A DNA stretch of 64,000 nt, taken from NCBI GenBank assembly GCA_031216445.1, contig CM062202.1:15699501-15763500 (forward strand), written 5' to 3'. Origin of the DNA: Lateolabrax maculatus. Lineage: Eukaryota; Chordata; Actinopteri; Acropomatiformes; Lateolabracidae. Under the pieces are notes generated by a model. That model saw only the letters and a list, made by a program, of their open reading frames with translations. It searched no databases and had not been told where the DNA came from. Both the position numbers and the translations under genes were made by a program. Numbering within the stretch: the stretch's first letter is position 1; every line of letters starts with the position of its first letter. This document shows, piece by piece, positions 26,302 through 38,304 of the stretch.

Positions 26302-29300
26302 CCACACACACACCCACACACACACACACACAGAGGGTGTAACCCCCCCTATGAGAGGAGAATGGCGCCCGCTGAACACCCTACGGTGTCCAGAAGATGA
26401 GGAGTGACGGACAGAGACCCAAAGAGAAAGAATGGCAGAAATGGGTGGATGGATGCCTGCCAAATATGTTCTGTAGGTTTACTGCTAGAGAGTGTATATA
26501 CTGTACACCTGGTTTTATTTGCTTGTGAATTGTTTGCATGTGGAAAGACAAATGTGTGTGCTAGAAGGTGATTGTGGAGGAGGGTGAGTCATCAATATGT
26601 GAGTGTGAGTCATCAATATCTATACAGTCTTGTCACTGAAGTCACTAAAGCACCAATATTTTCCAAAAGCTTCAAAATAGAAAGTATTATATGATAATGT
26701 TGCCAGGCAACCAAGGTATTTCTAAGCAGATGTTTCAAGCTGTAGGCGAACTTAATATATTACACAGTGAGACAATTGGGAGTGGATAGAAAAAGTGATA
26801 AGTGGTTGTTTCCCATGGCAGTGGTGGACGGATAATTTGAGGCTGACATTGACACTGTATGGCCCGTGAATGTTGTTACACGTTTTTCAAAGAGCACACA
26901 TAACCTTGGCTATGTAGCCTATTGGTGATTACTTTACCACATTCAACACCCATTTGTACAGTTAAGTTTGTATTCTACATGCAAAGTGGAAGCAAGTTTG
27001 CCTAGCTTGCTATCGTTAAAGCTGCGTCCCACATGACCGTGCTTTTAGGTCATTTTATATCAACGCTTGCAGACTCATCGGCAGCTCCAGCATCGCTCAG
27101 GGTTCTATTTGTCCGATATTATACAAAGGAGGGGGTCCGGCTAACGTTGGCCCAAATTACTATTACAGACATTGTCAGTTGGAAGCAAAAATCCCCACTC
27201 CCTGGAGAATACCAGTGTAGGGGGTGCTATCACAGGAGAAAAATAAATAAAACTTACATTTTGTCTTCTCGGTTAGTGAAATTGTCAAAACAAACACCAT
27301 GGATACAGTTTACTGTTGGTTGAAATACATCCACTGTTTTAAGAAATTACATAAATGGAATGAATATTTGTTTTTTATCTGTATATTTCTTATGTTTTAT
27401 GCTTTTTGAACACATTTGAACACCAAAATAATTCAGATGGAAAGCCATGTTCCTGTTATCCTTTGACCCTTTGATGACCACAGCTCTGTGGCCATCAAGC
27501 TAATGCAGCAGCGCTGTTGTGTCCAACTGAAGGGACATAATGTATGCAGTGTGTTCTTTTCTATAAGTCTGTTGGCCTCTATAATTCATGGGTTTGTACA
27601 CTCCAGCTGCCTCAGCACACATGTAACTTTCAGATGGATGCCTATGTGGCCTGCCTAATGCACTGGACACTCCCACATTCTTTAAACATGTAGGCCTTTT
27701 TCCCTTTTTGATCATCATTTTTGTTATGGAGAATAACTGAAAGGTCCCTCCCGTTTATCCCTTCTATAACTGCCTTACTCGCCATGTCATCCCTCCACTT
27801 CAGCATCCCAATTCCCCACACTTTTACACTGAAAAAAACATGCAGTCTCTTTGCATAAAAGAAAGTGATGGAAGTTAATTGGTTTTAGCAGCAAAGGTGG
27901 GGCTGCACCAAAATTATAATCTGGAAGAAAAGAGTAGGATATATAAATAGATAGAGCAAGAGAGATACAGTAGTGATGTTTTTTGCCCATTTTCAATCTA
28001 TTAATAAGTCAAACCTTGGTCCTCGAGGCGTGAAATATTTTAAAATGTGAGAATGTATATCAAGTGGGCATTTGCATAAACCAAAAAAAAAAGAAAAAAA
28101 AGTGAACTTCAGTGTGTCTGTCGTGGTCAAAAAGAGGGAAACAGAGGTAAAGAAGATGGTGCACAATGGAGGGAAGTGAAGAAGAGAGGGGAGGAGAAAT
28201 GCGGGGCAAGAGCCGATGCTGACCAAAGCTGACACCCCTCGGCATGCAGAGTTCACCTCCAGGGTGTGTGTGTGTGTGTGTCTTTTTCATGCCCCTATGC
28301 TTGTGTGGGTGTGACTGAGAAACAAGGGAGAATATTTAAAGCTGATTTGTCATGAGAGAGTGACAAAACAGTGGAGCCAGCACAGGGTTTGATAAGCAGC
28401 GCAGTGATGCACGCTCACACACACACACACACACACACGCACACACACCCATACACACACATACACACACATGCACGCACACACAGGCCTTGAGCTAAAA
28501 TTTAGCCAGATGGAAAAGGCTTTGGTTATTTCTCATGGGTGGAAATACTCTGAGGGTGCAAGTACAGCTTCCTGCATTAACAACCAATACACACATACAT
28601 GCACACAAACACAGACCCACATATAGTGATGAACAGATTGTGTACTTACAAACCCACTGTACACAAGTAAACAACCAATGACATAAACATATATACAGCC
28701 CCCCCACCCCCCCACACACACACACTCACATATTTAAACACACGCACGAGGACACACACGCTCACACAGTGTTTACTAGCAGTTTTGCTGCTAATGGGCA
28801 ATGTTTTACATTCTGTTGACAAACACAGATGAATAAACAATTCAGCAGATAACTGGGCATAACAGCAAATGGGTGTGTAATAATAATAATAAAAGAAAAG
28901 TTTTAAAGCTAAATATTTCTCTAAATCATTAGTAGAGTTACTTCCCAGGGTTCATTCATGCCAAAGCCAAAGTGGTTCGTAATGTCCTCCTTAAAAATCC
29001 ACCTGTATTTACTAGACCCTGTGGTTGAGCCAGTAACTGTCTCACAACGTAAATTAAGTTGGCCAAAGCAATTCAATGCTGCATACAAACTACTTTGTAG
29101 CATGACGACTGCTTTATTAAATACTCTTTCCCTTGACATGTCAGAATTTTTCCAATGACTATTTTTAACATTTAAACAGATTGATTTTTAGTCCTTTCAT
29201 CAAAATGTCCATGCACTCTCTGTGTACCTTAACGCTATTTCTGCCCCTTTATAATTAAAGCAATAGTTCAATATTTTGTGAAAAATTTGTATTTGCTTTC

Positions 29301-31599
29301 AGTTGCCAGGCAACAAACGGAGACTCCAGGCAGTTACTGCTCCCAGCCAAGAAATAGTCCAGCACATACTGTAGCCCCTTGTAAGAAACAACAAACTGTC
29401 ATTTTTACACTTGCTTTTTGTACAGACGCAAACAAATGAGGAATAAAATGTGTTAATTATTGATCTTTAGATGTGTTGGTAGGTGGGTGTTGTTATCTTT
29501 GGACTGAGCCAGTCTAGCTGTTTCCACTGTTTCCAGTCATTGGGCTAAAATAAGCTAAAAATAACTGGCTGCTGGCAGAACAGACACATGGACAGCTACA
29601 TTTATGTATATTATCCAAAGCTCATCTAACTCTCCGCCAGAAAGTAGATAAGTATATTTCCCAAAATGTCAAACTACTCCTATAACAGATTATGAAATTA
29701 TTTTAGTTTTAAAATAATTTACTTATCTGACAGCACATCAACCCCAATCCATAACAGTTTAAAACACCTATTTTTTAGATAGAAACTGGGATTGCCACCA
29801 AGAAAGAGAACAGCAACACTGCATTTCTCTGGGGAGTTTTTCATATCAGAAAGTGAATGTATTATGTGTGTCCTGTAAGCTAGTGTTGGGGCTTATGAAA
29901 ATTCATTTTGAAAAGATGAAAGTCAGAAAGGATGTGTTCGACATGTGGTGGCAGATGTGGAAAATGGGGTTGCCTTGTTATAGGTAATGTCCTGTGGGAG
30001 TGTGTCTCTGAGTGAGAATGTATCATATGCAAACTGTCACTCAAGAAAAACAGAGTTTGGTTCGCAGTGAAAAGAGACTTGGATTAAAAAGGGGTGACGT
30101 TTAATAATAGGTGAGTGTTAACACACCTGTGGCTTCTCTGGCATTAACTTTTAATTAAGAGAGAAATATGAAGTTTACAACTTCAGTACTTTCTCCACAG
30201 AGCTAGTTTTGGTCTCTGATGAACACTGGTTGCTGGGTGATCAGAGTGTGATTGGCACTTGGATCAGAAATAGATCTCAGAGGCACGAAGAACATCACAC
30301 CCTGCACTGGAAGTGGGAGAGCCAAGTTTAATTAGCGAGAATTTTCCCACGTGCATCCTGGCAGACATGCATCCATGCAAATACACACATACAATCAAGA
30401 ACTTTTTTTCTTGGAACCTGGCACATCCACAAACACACTTTAATAGATCCCACGCACACACATAAACACACACGCACATCACACAGTCTCGCAGCATCAC
30501 TGTCACGGTTATGTAAGTGTCAGATCAGGAGTTGAAAGCTTAATTGCCAGTGTCAGACATTACGTGTACGTGTGTGTGTGGGGGGGTGTGAGTCAGACTG
30601 TCAGTGATATTATCAGCACTTTTGACATCATCTTATTTCCTGAGATTGCAGAGCTTTAACTTTCTGTCAAGTTGAGAAGAAATAACGTTAGCGTTATGTG
30701 ACTGGTTTAGAACACTGTTCCTGTAAAACACATGATTTAATGAGACTGATTCTCTAGTTTTGTGGCTTTGATGAGAAGCATCAGATAACCTTATGCGCTT
30801 TACCTGTATGTTGCAAATTCTTGTAAAAGACTGAAGGCTAAATTTAGTTGCAGTACATTTAGAAACAGTGGTATTTATCCAAGATAAGAAGTACTCAGGA
30901 CTGTTTATTCAATCCTTCAGTATCTCACTTCCCCAGGATTTCCAACTTTTACTGTAAGTAACATTTTGTGTATAAGAGACAACCCAAGTGATCTAAAAGA
31001 GAGATGAAATGAGAGAGAAAAAGAGAGTGGGCAAGTGAGAGAGACAAATTAAACTGAAACTTTATTTGGTATCATATTTGGAGGCAATTTACTGGAAGAA
31101 CATGTCTCATGCATGGTTAAACCCAGTGATAACAGCTACTCATAATTTCATATATTTCATTCATCCCAGGCCCATCCCACGATGATACAGTTTGGACAGT
31201 AACATATTATTTTGGTATTGTGTTTGGTATTTGGGACTGTACATCCACAAATTGGACTATGAGGTTGTGAAGTTCTGACTTTGCTGAATTAACAAGTGTA
31301 TCATTTTTATCCCTTTTTAGATAATGTCTTCTAATGTTAGGGAAACAAAATAAATTGTCACTATATTTAATATTTTGCAATTATTTTCCATCAGTGATTG
31401 TATCCTCCCTAGGGATGCACTGCCAGACATGTACTGCAGCCATCTTCAGTGGTTGCTTGTTTGAGGGGCTTTTTGCCTCAGTCTAGTCTTCAGCCGTGTA
31501 ACACCGGCTCAGGTGGATTGAGGCAACTGACATGACCGGTTTGGTGCATTCCACTCTTTAGCCATAACTGTGGTTGACTTGCCTGTATGTTAAATAATA

Positions 31600-31646
<47 letters not shown>

Positions 31647-33779
31647 TTACACACATAAAATGAGTGGTAGCAGACATTTTTTTGTGCACAAAGAATACCC
31701 TTTTTTTTATGTTGAAAAAGTAGAAAATGATAAGCCTACCTTCTGTATGTTTAGCCAATCAGCAACCATAGCTTTAGCAATTTGGACAGATTTAACCTAC
31801 ATCGCCACAAAACTTGCCTGGGTCCAACAAATACAAGATATGTTGGATTGTGTCTCTTTCCCAGCTGGATTTGTTTTCAGTGTCCAGGACAAACAGTGAA
31901 ATACATAAAACATGGCTAAACATGCAGAGATCAAACCTTATTAAATAGAGACATCTGATGAGCTAGGATGGCTGGAGTTTGGCTGCGAAGCCAGTGCTGG
32001 CTTCCACAAGAATTAGTTAATTGCAAGATGGGACACTCTGGTCCAGCTTCTCTGTCCACTAGTAAACACAATATGTGTAACAAATGTACAAACACGACAA
32101 ACAAACAAAGATCTGTCTGTTTTTGCTTTGCAGTGCAAGATGATATCATATGACCTTTTAGTGGAAGAAAAAGAGAAATTTTTTTAAAAAACTCATTAGC
32201 TCACTCACTCATTTCACCAGCCAGTTCAAAGAATGGATGCAATGTTGAGGAGAAAGGCTACAGAGCTCAGAACAAACAAAGCCGAATTAATGGATGTGAC
32301 ACTTATCACAAATTCACACTAGAATAATTATTTTCTCTTTCTCTTTTTTGCAAGTAAGCTAATTTGAAGTTATCTTACTCATATTGCACTGGCATTCTGG
32401 CACTAGGTGTGTATGACAAAAGTAGAGTCGGAGTGTAAAATGCAGACGGTCAGGTTAGATGCATGTGTGTGGAAGTCAGTATGCAATGACACAGTTAATG
32501 TCTAAAAGCTAAATATCTGTCTTGGAATACAAAACATGAACATATGCAAATACTGATAGACACACACAGACAGACACACACACACACACACTCTCTGTTG
32601 ATCTGTTCCCCAGTGACCTTAGTGGGTGAAAGTTCCTGACACATAAGCACTTTTATGAGTGAATGGACCCACACAGTCAGGCTTCTGATCAGCAGAGTGG
32701 ATGAATTCCATTACAAACAAACCCTGCCCTAACACACACACACACACACACACACACAAACCACCCACACACACTGGAGCATGCACAAACATAAATGCTC
32801 ATGACTTAAAAGTACACACTCACGCTCAAATGCATGAACACACATGCTTAGGTACAGTTTTAATTGCTGAAGCCAGATTTGGCAGAAGGTGTGACTCTTG
32901 AAGAGCGCTGAATGACCGATGAGACAGAATTACTGACTGAAGCAAAGAAGAGCAACGTAAAGAGAGGGGGAGATGAGACAGGGCTGAAGGACGAATTAAG
33001 GGAAGTTTGCAGTAGAGAGGTGGCGGAAAGGGCCAAAGCTTCATCATCATCTCTCAGGGGTGCAGGCTGTGGTGCCTTCATTATGCATTCAGCTCTCTTT
33101 CTCACAAAAACCACAAACCCCCTCAGAAAATATAGCCTTGTCAGCCTACTTCAGCACATAGCCTGACCTTACAGTGTGTGTATGTGTGTGTGTACGTGTG
33201 CAATTATTTTCTAATTTTCAGAAAATCAGCAATAAAATGATCAATGGATATCAAAATTAGATTTGATTGAGTTGATTAATCAGGACTTAACATTTAGTGG
33301 GTATGATTATAATGTTCTTGAGTACTGACGAGCAATTATTATACTTTAAACACGATTTTAGAAAGCACCATTATAGTTTATGGAAGTAGTCAGTAAAGCA
33401 ATAAAGCTAATGAGCAGAGCCAGTGACAGATAATAGTTAGTTATGTTATTCTTTATCTTTTTGCAGATATGTTAGATAGGTAGATGTTATCATATTGTGA
33501 TTGTAATTTTAGAATAAAGTGTCTGTGTCTGTGTTTCCATGTGTTTGTGGTGAACTAGAAAAGAAGACAGAGCATAGAGACAGTATAGACCTATTGGCAT
33601 TGCAACGTCAATCTGATTGTCATAAGGTTCCATGACTGTGTCCACCCAGGGCTTTTGTACACCTGTGGTGTTCCTGGTCAAAAATGATTGATTGAATGTG
33701 TGATACTACAATTAGTGTGTAAAATTCAGTTCAAGCACATGCCCATTCATACTATGGACACACTTCCTATCTCAGATGT

Positions 33780-33820
<41 letters not shown>

Positions 33821-36800
33821 TCCCTTCTTGGCTCCTGCAGCACCCCCCCCCCCCCCAAAAAAAAATATCCTTCAGATCATAAGTAGCAAATACAAGTTCA
33901 AAACCTGTAAGGTTCACAAGAACTTAAGTTGATAAAAAGATCTAACAAAACTTTAGGTGATGATGTATGTATTATTATGGATTTATAATCTGCTATAATG
34001 GGGTGGTCATTTTTGGACAGGGAACACAAAATTAGTTAACAGGAGGGTTAAAAAAAACATGTTTTACGTGCTGCATTCTATGTACAGTGCATGCCAAAGA
34101 CACCTTATTCCCTGTGTTGACAAGTATAAGAATATTTTGCAACATTTTTTAGCCCAGAGCGTGAAACAGGGCGTGAATTTACCTGTTAGCTGTTTCCCCC
34201 TGTTTCCACTTTCCAAAATGAGCTAAACTAACCAGCAGTCGGTGGTAAGTTCACACTCAAGGGACAGATATGTGAGATATATAAGAGTGGTATCATTCTC
34301 TAATGTAATACTTGGTTAGAAGTGGAATTAACATTTACAAAATGTCGAGCTATTCCAAAGTAGCCTACCTGTCTTTGCTGAGGGCATGTTATTATAAGAC
34401 TGAAATGTCATATTTATATTTGTATTGCTTGTCCGTGTATGTTTCTGTGCTTCTGTCTATCTCTTCTGTATGAGTGTATCCCTGCAAAAATCCACAAAGG
34501 TTTTTCCATGTAGATTTGCAATTTGTGTGTGTGTCTCTGTGAATAAGCTGCTTTGCGTATGTTTATTTATAACTGGACTAACTAACTGATTAGTTGTAAC
34601 CACTAACAGACAGCAATCGCCTCACCACAGACTTGTACCACAAAGAGGAAAACATCACAGTAACGCCAGTGCGCGGAGCCATCCACAGCCCACGTTACCC
34701 CAACGCTTACCCGCGCAATCTGCTGTTGTCATGGAAACTGCTGTCACCGCAAGGGAGCCGCATACACCTGGAGTTTGACGGACACTTTGGCCTGGAGGAG
34801 GCTGAGAATGGAGTTTGCAGGTAAAACTTGAGACCTAGAAAGATAGACAAAAACTGATGGAGATGGGGAGTGACAGAAAAACAGAATGAAGGGAGAGAAG
34901 GACAATACTTGAATGGATGAAGAAGGATAGCGGTGATGAATTACAACCGGTTGTAAAGGGGAGAAGTCAGATGAAAGTAACAGTGATTAAAGAACCCATG
35001 TGAGAGAAGAAACGATTGAGAGGCCGGTTTGGAGTGACAAAGAGGAGAGGAAAAGTTTATTGAGCAAAAGTCTCAAGTTGAAAGGACGTAAAACAGCACC
35101 AATAAAATATGTGAAAATCATTGGTTAATGTATGCACATTAGCACACCAACAATAAACTGTGATTTAATGGATGTGAGAGAAAAGATTATAAAAAAGGTC
35201 TAGGGGGTGGAATCACTATGAGAGAGATAGATAGTTAAAGTTTACTTTCTTGGCAGGAACAAGAAGAAGTTTGTCCTTGAGGGTTGAGGGGAGAAACTAG
35301 ACTTTTTATCCCCATATGCTACTCAGCCATCTTTGTAAGCACTTCGCTGAAAAGACAATAGGGAGCAGCAGGGAGAAAAGAGAGGGAGGAGAGATTAGGT
35401 AGTATGAGGGAGACAGTAGCTTTGCCACGTTTTTCAAAGCTGTTTTGTCATATTGATCGTGTGTGTATGTGTGTATTTTTGTATTTGTGTCTGTTTGATC
35501 GATGGACTCACTAATTGACTGGGGCATTGATTGCTGGAGTGTTATCAAAGTTACCCCAAACCTTTTCCTGCAAAATGTTTGCTGTCAAGTACTTTGGCAG
35601 GGTAGCCTAGTAATTTGAGAATACATCATACACTTTTCTCATCACAGGTTTGATCACTAGAGTGTACCCTAAAACCCTAAAATTAAGCTAAAGTGTGCTT
35701 GAAAGGGAGGAGAAGGAGCTGAATGTACACAATGTCATTGAAGGAAAATATGTTTATTACAAATATGGTATTTTTTTGTAATGCAGGCCATAATTTGTAT
35801 CAGTTATGATAACAACGTACCCACCAAAGCAGTCGCCTGGATCCGTAAACACAATGACAGACTAGTGCAAGTCTGACTGGGCAAAATAAGACAACATTTC
35901 AGACAGATTATGCAAACCACGGAATAGTTAGACATTTTTAAAAACAGGCTTAATAGCTGTCTGCTGATGAGAAGATCAATACCACTCTCATATCTGTTCA
36001 ATATGAAGCTGTCCCACCAGCACCTCTAAAGCTCACCAATTGACACCTTCCATCATATTTGTTGAATTCGCACCCAAATCAAACTGTGGTGAAGGCCAGC
36101 TGTTTCCATTTGTTTCTAGTCTTTGCTCTAAACTAAGCTAACAGCTTCTGGCTTGAATTTCATATTAAGCGTAAGGACTGATGAGATTGGTGCTGATCTT
36201 CTCATTTAACACTCAGCAAGAAAGTGACTCAGCATATTTACTAAAATATCAAACTTTTTCCTTAATTTAACTCTGTGTGTACGATTATGGTAAGTAAAGT
36301 AGGTCAAAGTTGTCTGTTAACAGCGGAACAAGCGGGTCATGATTTTACTGTTTGCTAAAGATTTCACATTTTTTAGCTTGTCTCTAAATTCCCCGATTTT
36401 AGCAGTTACAATTAGCCTGGCATCGGCAGACCAATTCGCAAATGCTTATTAGTCTGAAACCTCTCAGTTAATTTTCGATTTCCAAGGGGCGTTATCGACG
36501 GGCGGAGACAACCAACCAGAGCAACAAAATGCCATCCTGTCATATTTCCTGTCAGAAGTACGACAAACAGATATTACTTATCTACAAAAAGTTTAAGTGC
36601 AGTTGTTTGTTCTTCTTTTAGAGAAACTTTGCTGTCCAGTCCGTTTAATACTTCCGCTATTGTCGGCTGTGGAACGTTCCACATCAGTGGCAGCCATCTT
36701 TGTTTTTTTAAGAAGATGCCTCAATGGTGCTCCTCTCTGTCAGTCATCGTATTAATCCCCCCCTTTATTAGAAATACAGTTGTGATTGGCTCGCCACATA

Positions 36801-37138
36801 TCAGTTCTGTTGGAAATCTGTCTGAATGGGAGAGGGGCCAGACGTATCTGCCAGAGAAAGAAAAACATGAGCTCACAGATTTATCTGGTTCCCAGGCTAC
36901 AGTAACTTAGTGAATGCAATACTGTCATTACCAAAAATGATGAAACCACAAAAGTAATCCTCAGGTTTATTACTGATTTTCCTAAATCTTCTTTCTTCTA
37001 TTTGTTAGGATAGACACACAACACATTCATCCAATCATGTTTTTCTTTTCACTTTCAAAGTCTTACTATTTATTTATTTTACATATTTGTTATCATCCAT
37101 CTCTCCCTCTTCCCTCCCACACATTCATCTACCTCTCC

Positions 37139-37184
<46 letters not shown>

Positions 37185-38247
37185 CACGCACCAGGTATGA
37201 CTTTGTTGAAGTGGAGGACCAATCAGAGACCAGCACTATAATTTGGGGTCGCTGGTGTGGGCAGAAGGCACCTCCCAGTCTCAACTCCAAAACCAACATG
37301 CTCAGAGTCATCTTCAAGTCTGATGATTACTTTGTTGCAAAGCCAGGTTTCAAAGTCTACTTCTCAGTGCTGGTGAGACACTTTCACTCACTCCCTTCAC
37401 AAACACACAGTATATCATGCACACACCTGACGATGAATCATGAGCTGTTATTTGGGACTCAGTTTGAAGTTTTTAGTATATATTTTTTGTCATATCGGGT
37501 TCAGCCCCAGTACCACTGCAGTACTGCAGTTAAAATGCTTTGTTCTTTCTTTTACCTCCATTTGGCAATAAAAGAGAGGGAGATAAATAGATGGGAGAGG
37601 AAGGAGGAAGGGCGACAGGTAGGATCTAGTACCACTGTCTGTAAAATGCCAAAATGTATTAGCCAACTGTTCTTTTCTCACAAGTCCACTTGACAGTAGA
37701 GAAAAGATGGAAAGGTATGGGGAGTTGAGCAGGAGGAGGGTTGAGAAAGGGCTCTCTTAAAGGCTGTCAAAGGAACAGATAAGGAGATTAGTTTTGTCAT
37801 TCTGTCAGGAAGAGGAAAGAAGAAAGAGAGAGACTCTGATTTGAAGATGTTCTCCCGCCCTATAATCAGAGGGTAAAGGGGAAAAGAAAGAGCAGCCTAT
37901 AGAGACAGAGAGGCATTTAAAGATGTTCCCTGGCTTCCTCTTTTATGAGTGCAGAGGAGAAAGAGGGGAAGAGACACAGCCTCACAGACAGGGTTTAACT
38001 GGTGGCATCGCTTATTATCTGTGAAAGAAATGTGGTATGAGCACAGATGGAGTGAAGGGCAAGACCGAGACAGATGGAGAGAGATACTGTATTTGCAGAC
38101 GATCCTTCACTTTCAATCATTTTGATGTTACAGCTCCTGTGAAAACATTTACCCTGGGCAACCAATAATGTGCAAGGCAACACTTTCTAACTTCCCTACC
38201 TGGTCTGTGCCAACCAAAAATAATTGGTTCCTACTGAAGATGTAAAC

Positions 38248-38304
<57 letters not shown>

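Larger units (their letters stand above)
11501..34609 (+). other. pdgfd: pdgfd intron 1 (23.1 kb)
   Basis: The GT-AG intron is bounded by G|GTGAGG and AACAG. I find no nested gene. Contents described separately: microsatellites, a purine-rich domain (16680-18640), a hAT-like element (19769-20694), a perfect hairpin (23878-23924), a perfect T-MARE (24441-24453), an octamer/TCF-containing block (25160-25420), a tandem AP-1-type duplication (26584-26619), and MITE copies (29255-29686 and about 34160-34359). The remainder is AT-rich sequence in which I see nothing specific. Confidence 0.9.
34821..37194 (+). other. pdgfd: pdgfd intron 2 (2.4 kb)
   Basis: The intron lies between GTAAAA and CACCAG. 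About a third of it is two transposon-derived repeats (35921-36265 and 36413-36899). The first 600 bases are purine-rich. No other gene is seen. Confidence 0.9.

Noticed and set aside
27000..27350. A 96-codon open frame of moderate complexity
   Set aside because: No recognised domain or conserved splice context; length is within chance expectation.
37037..37693. A 218-codon single open frame
   Set aside because: Only its middle (37195-37372) is real, as pdgfd exon 3. The ends run into a CT repeat and intron sequence past a good donor.
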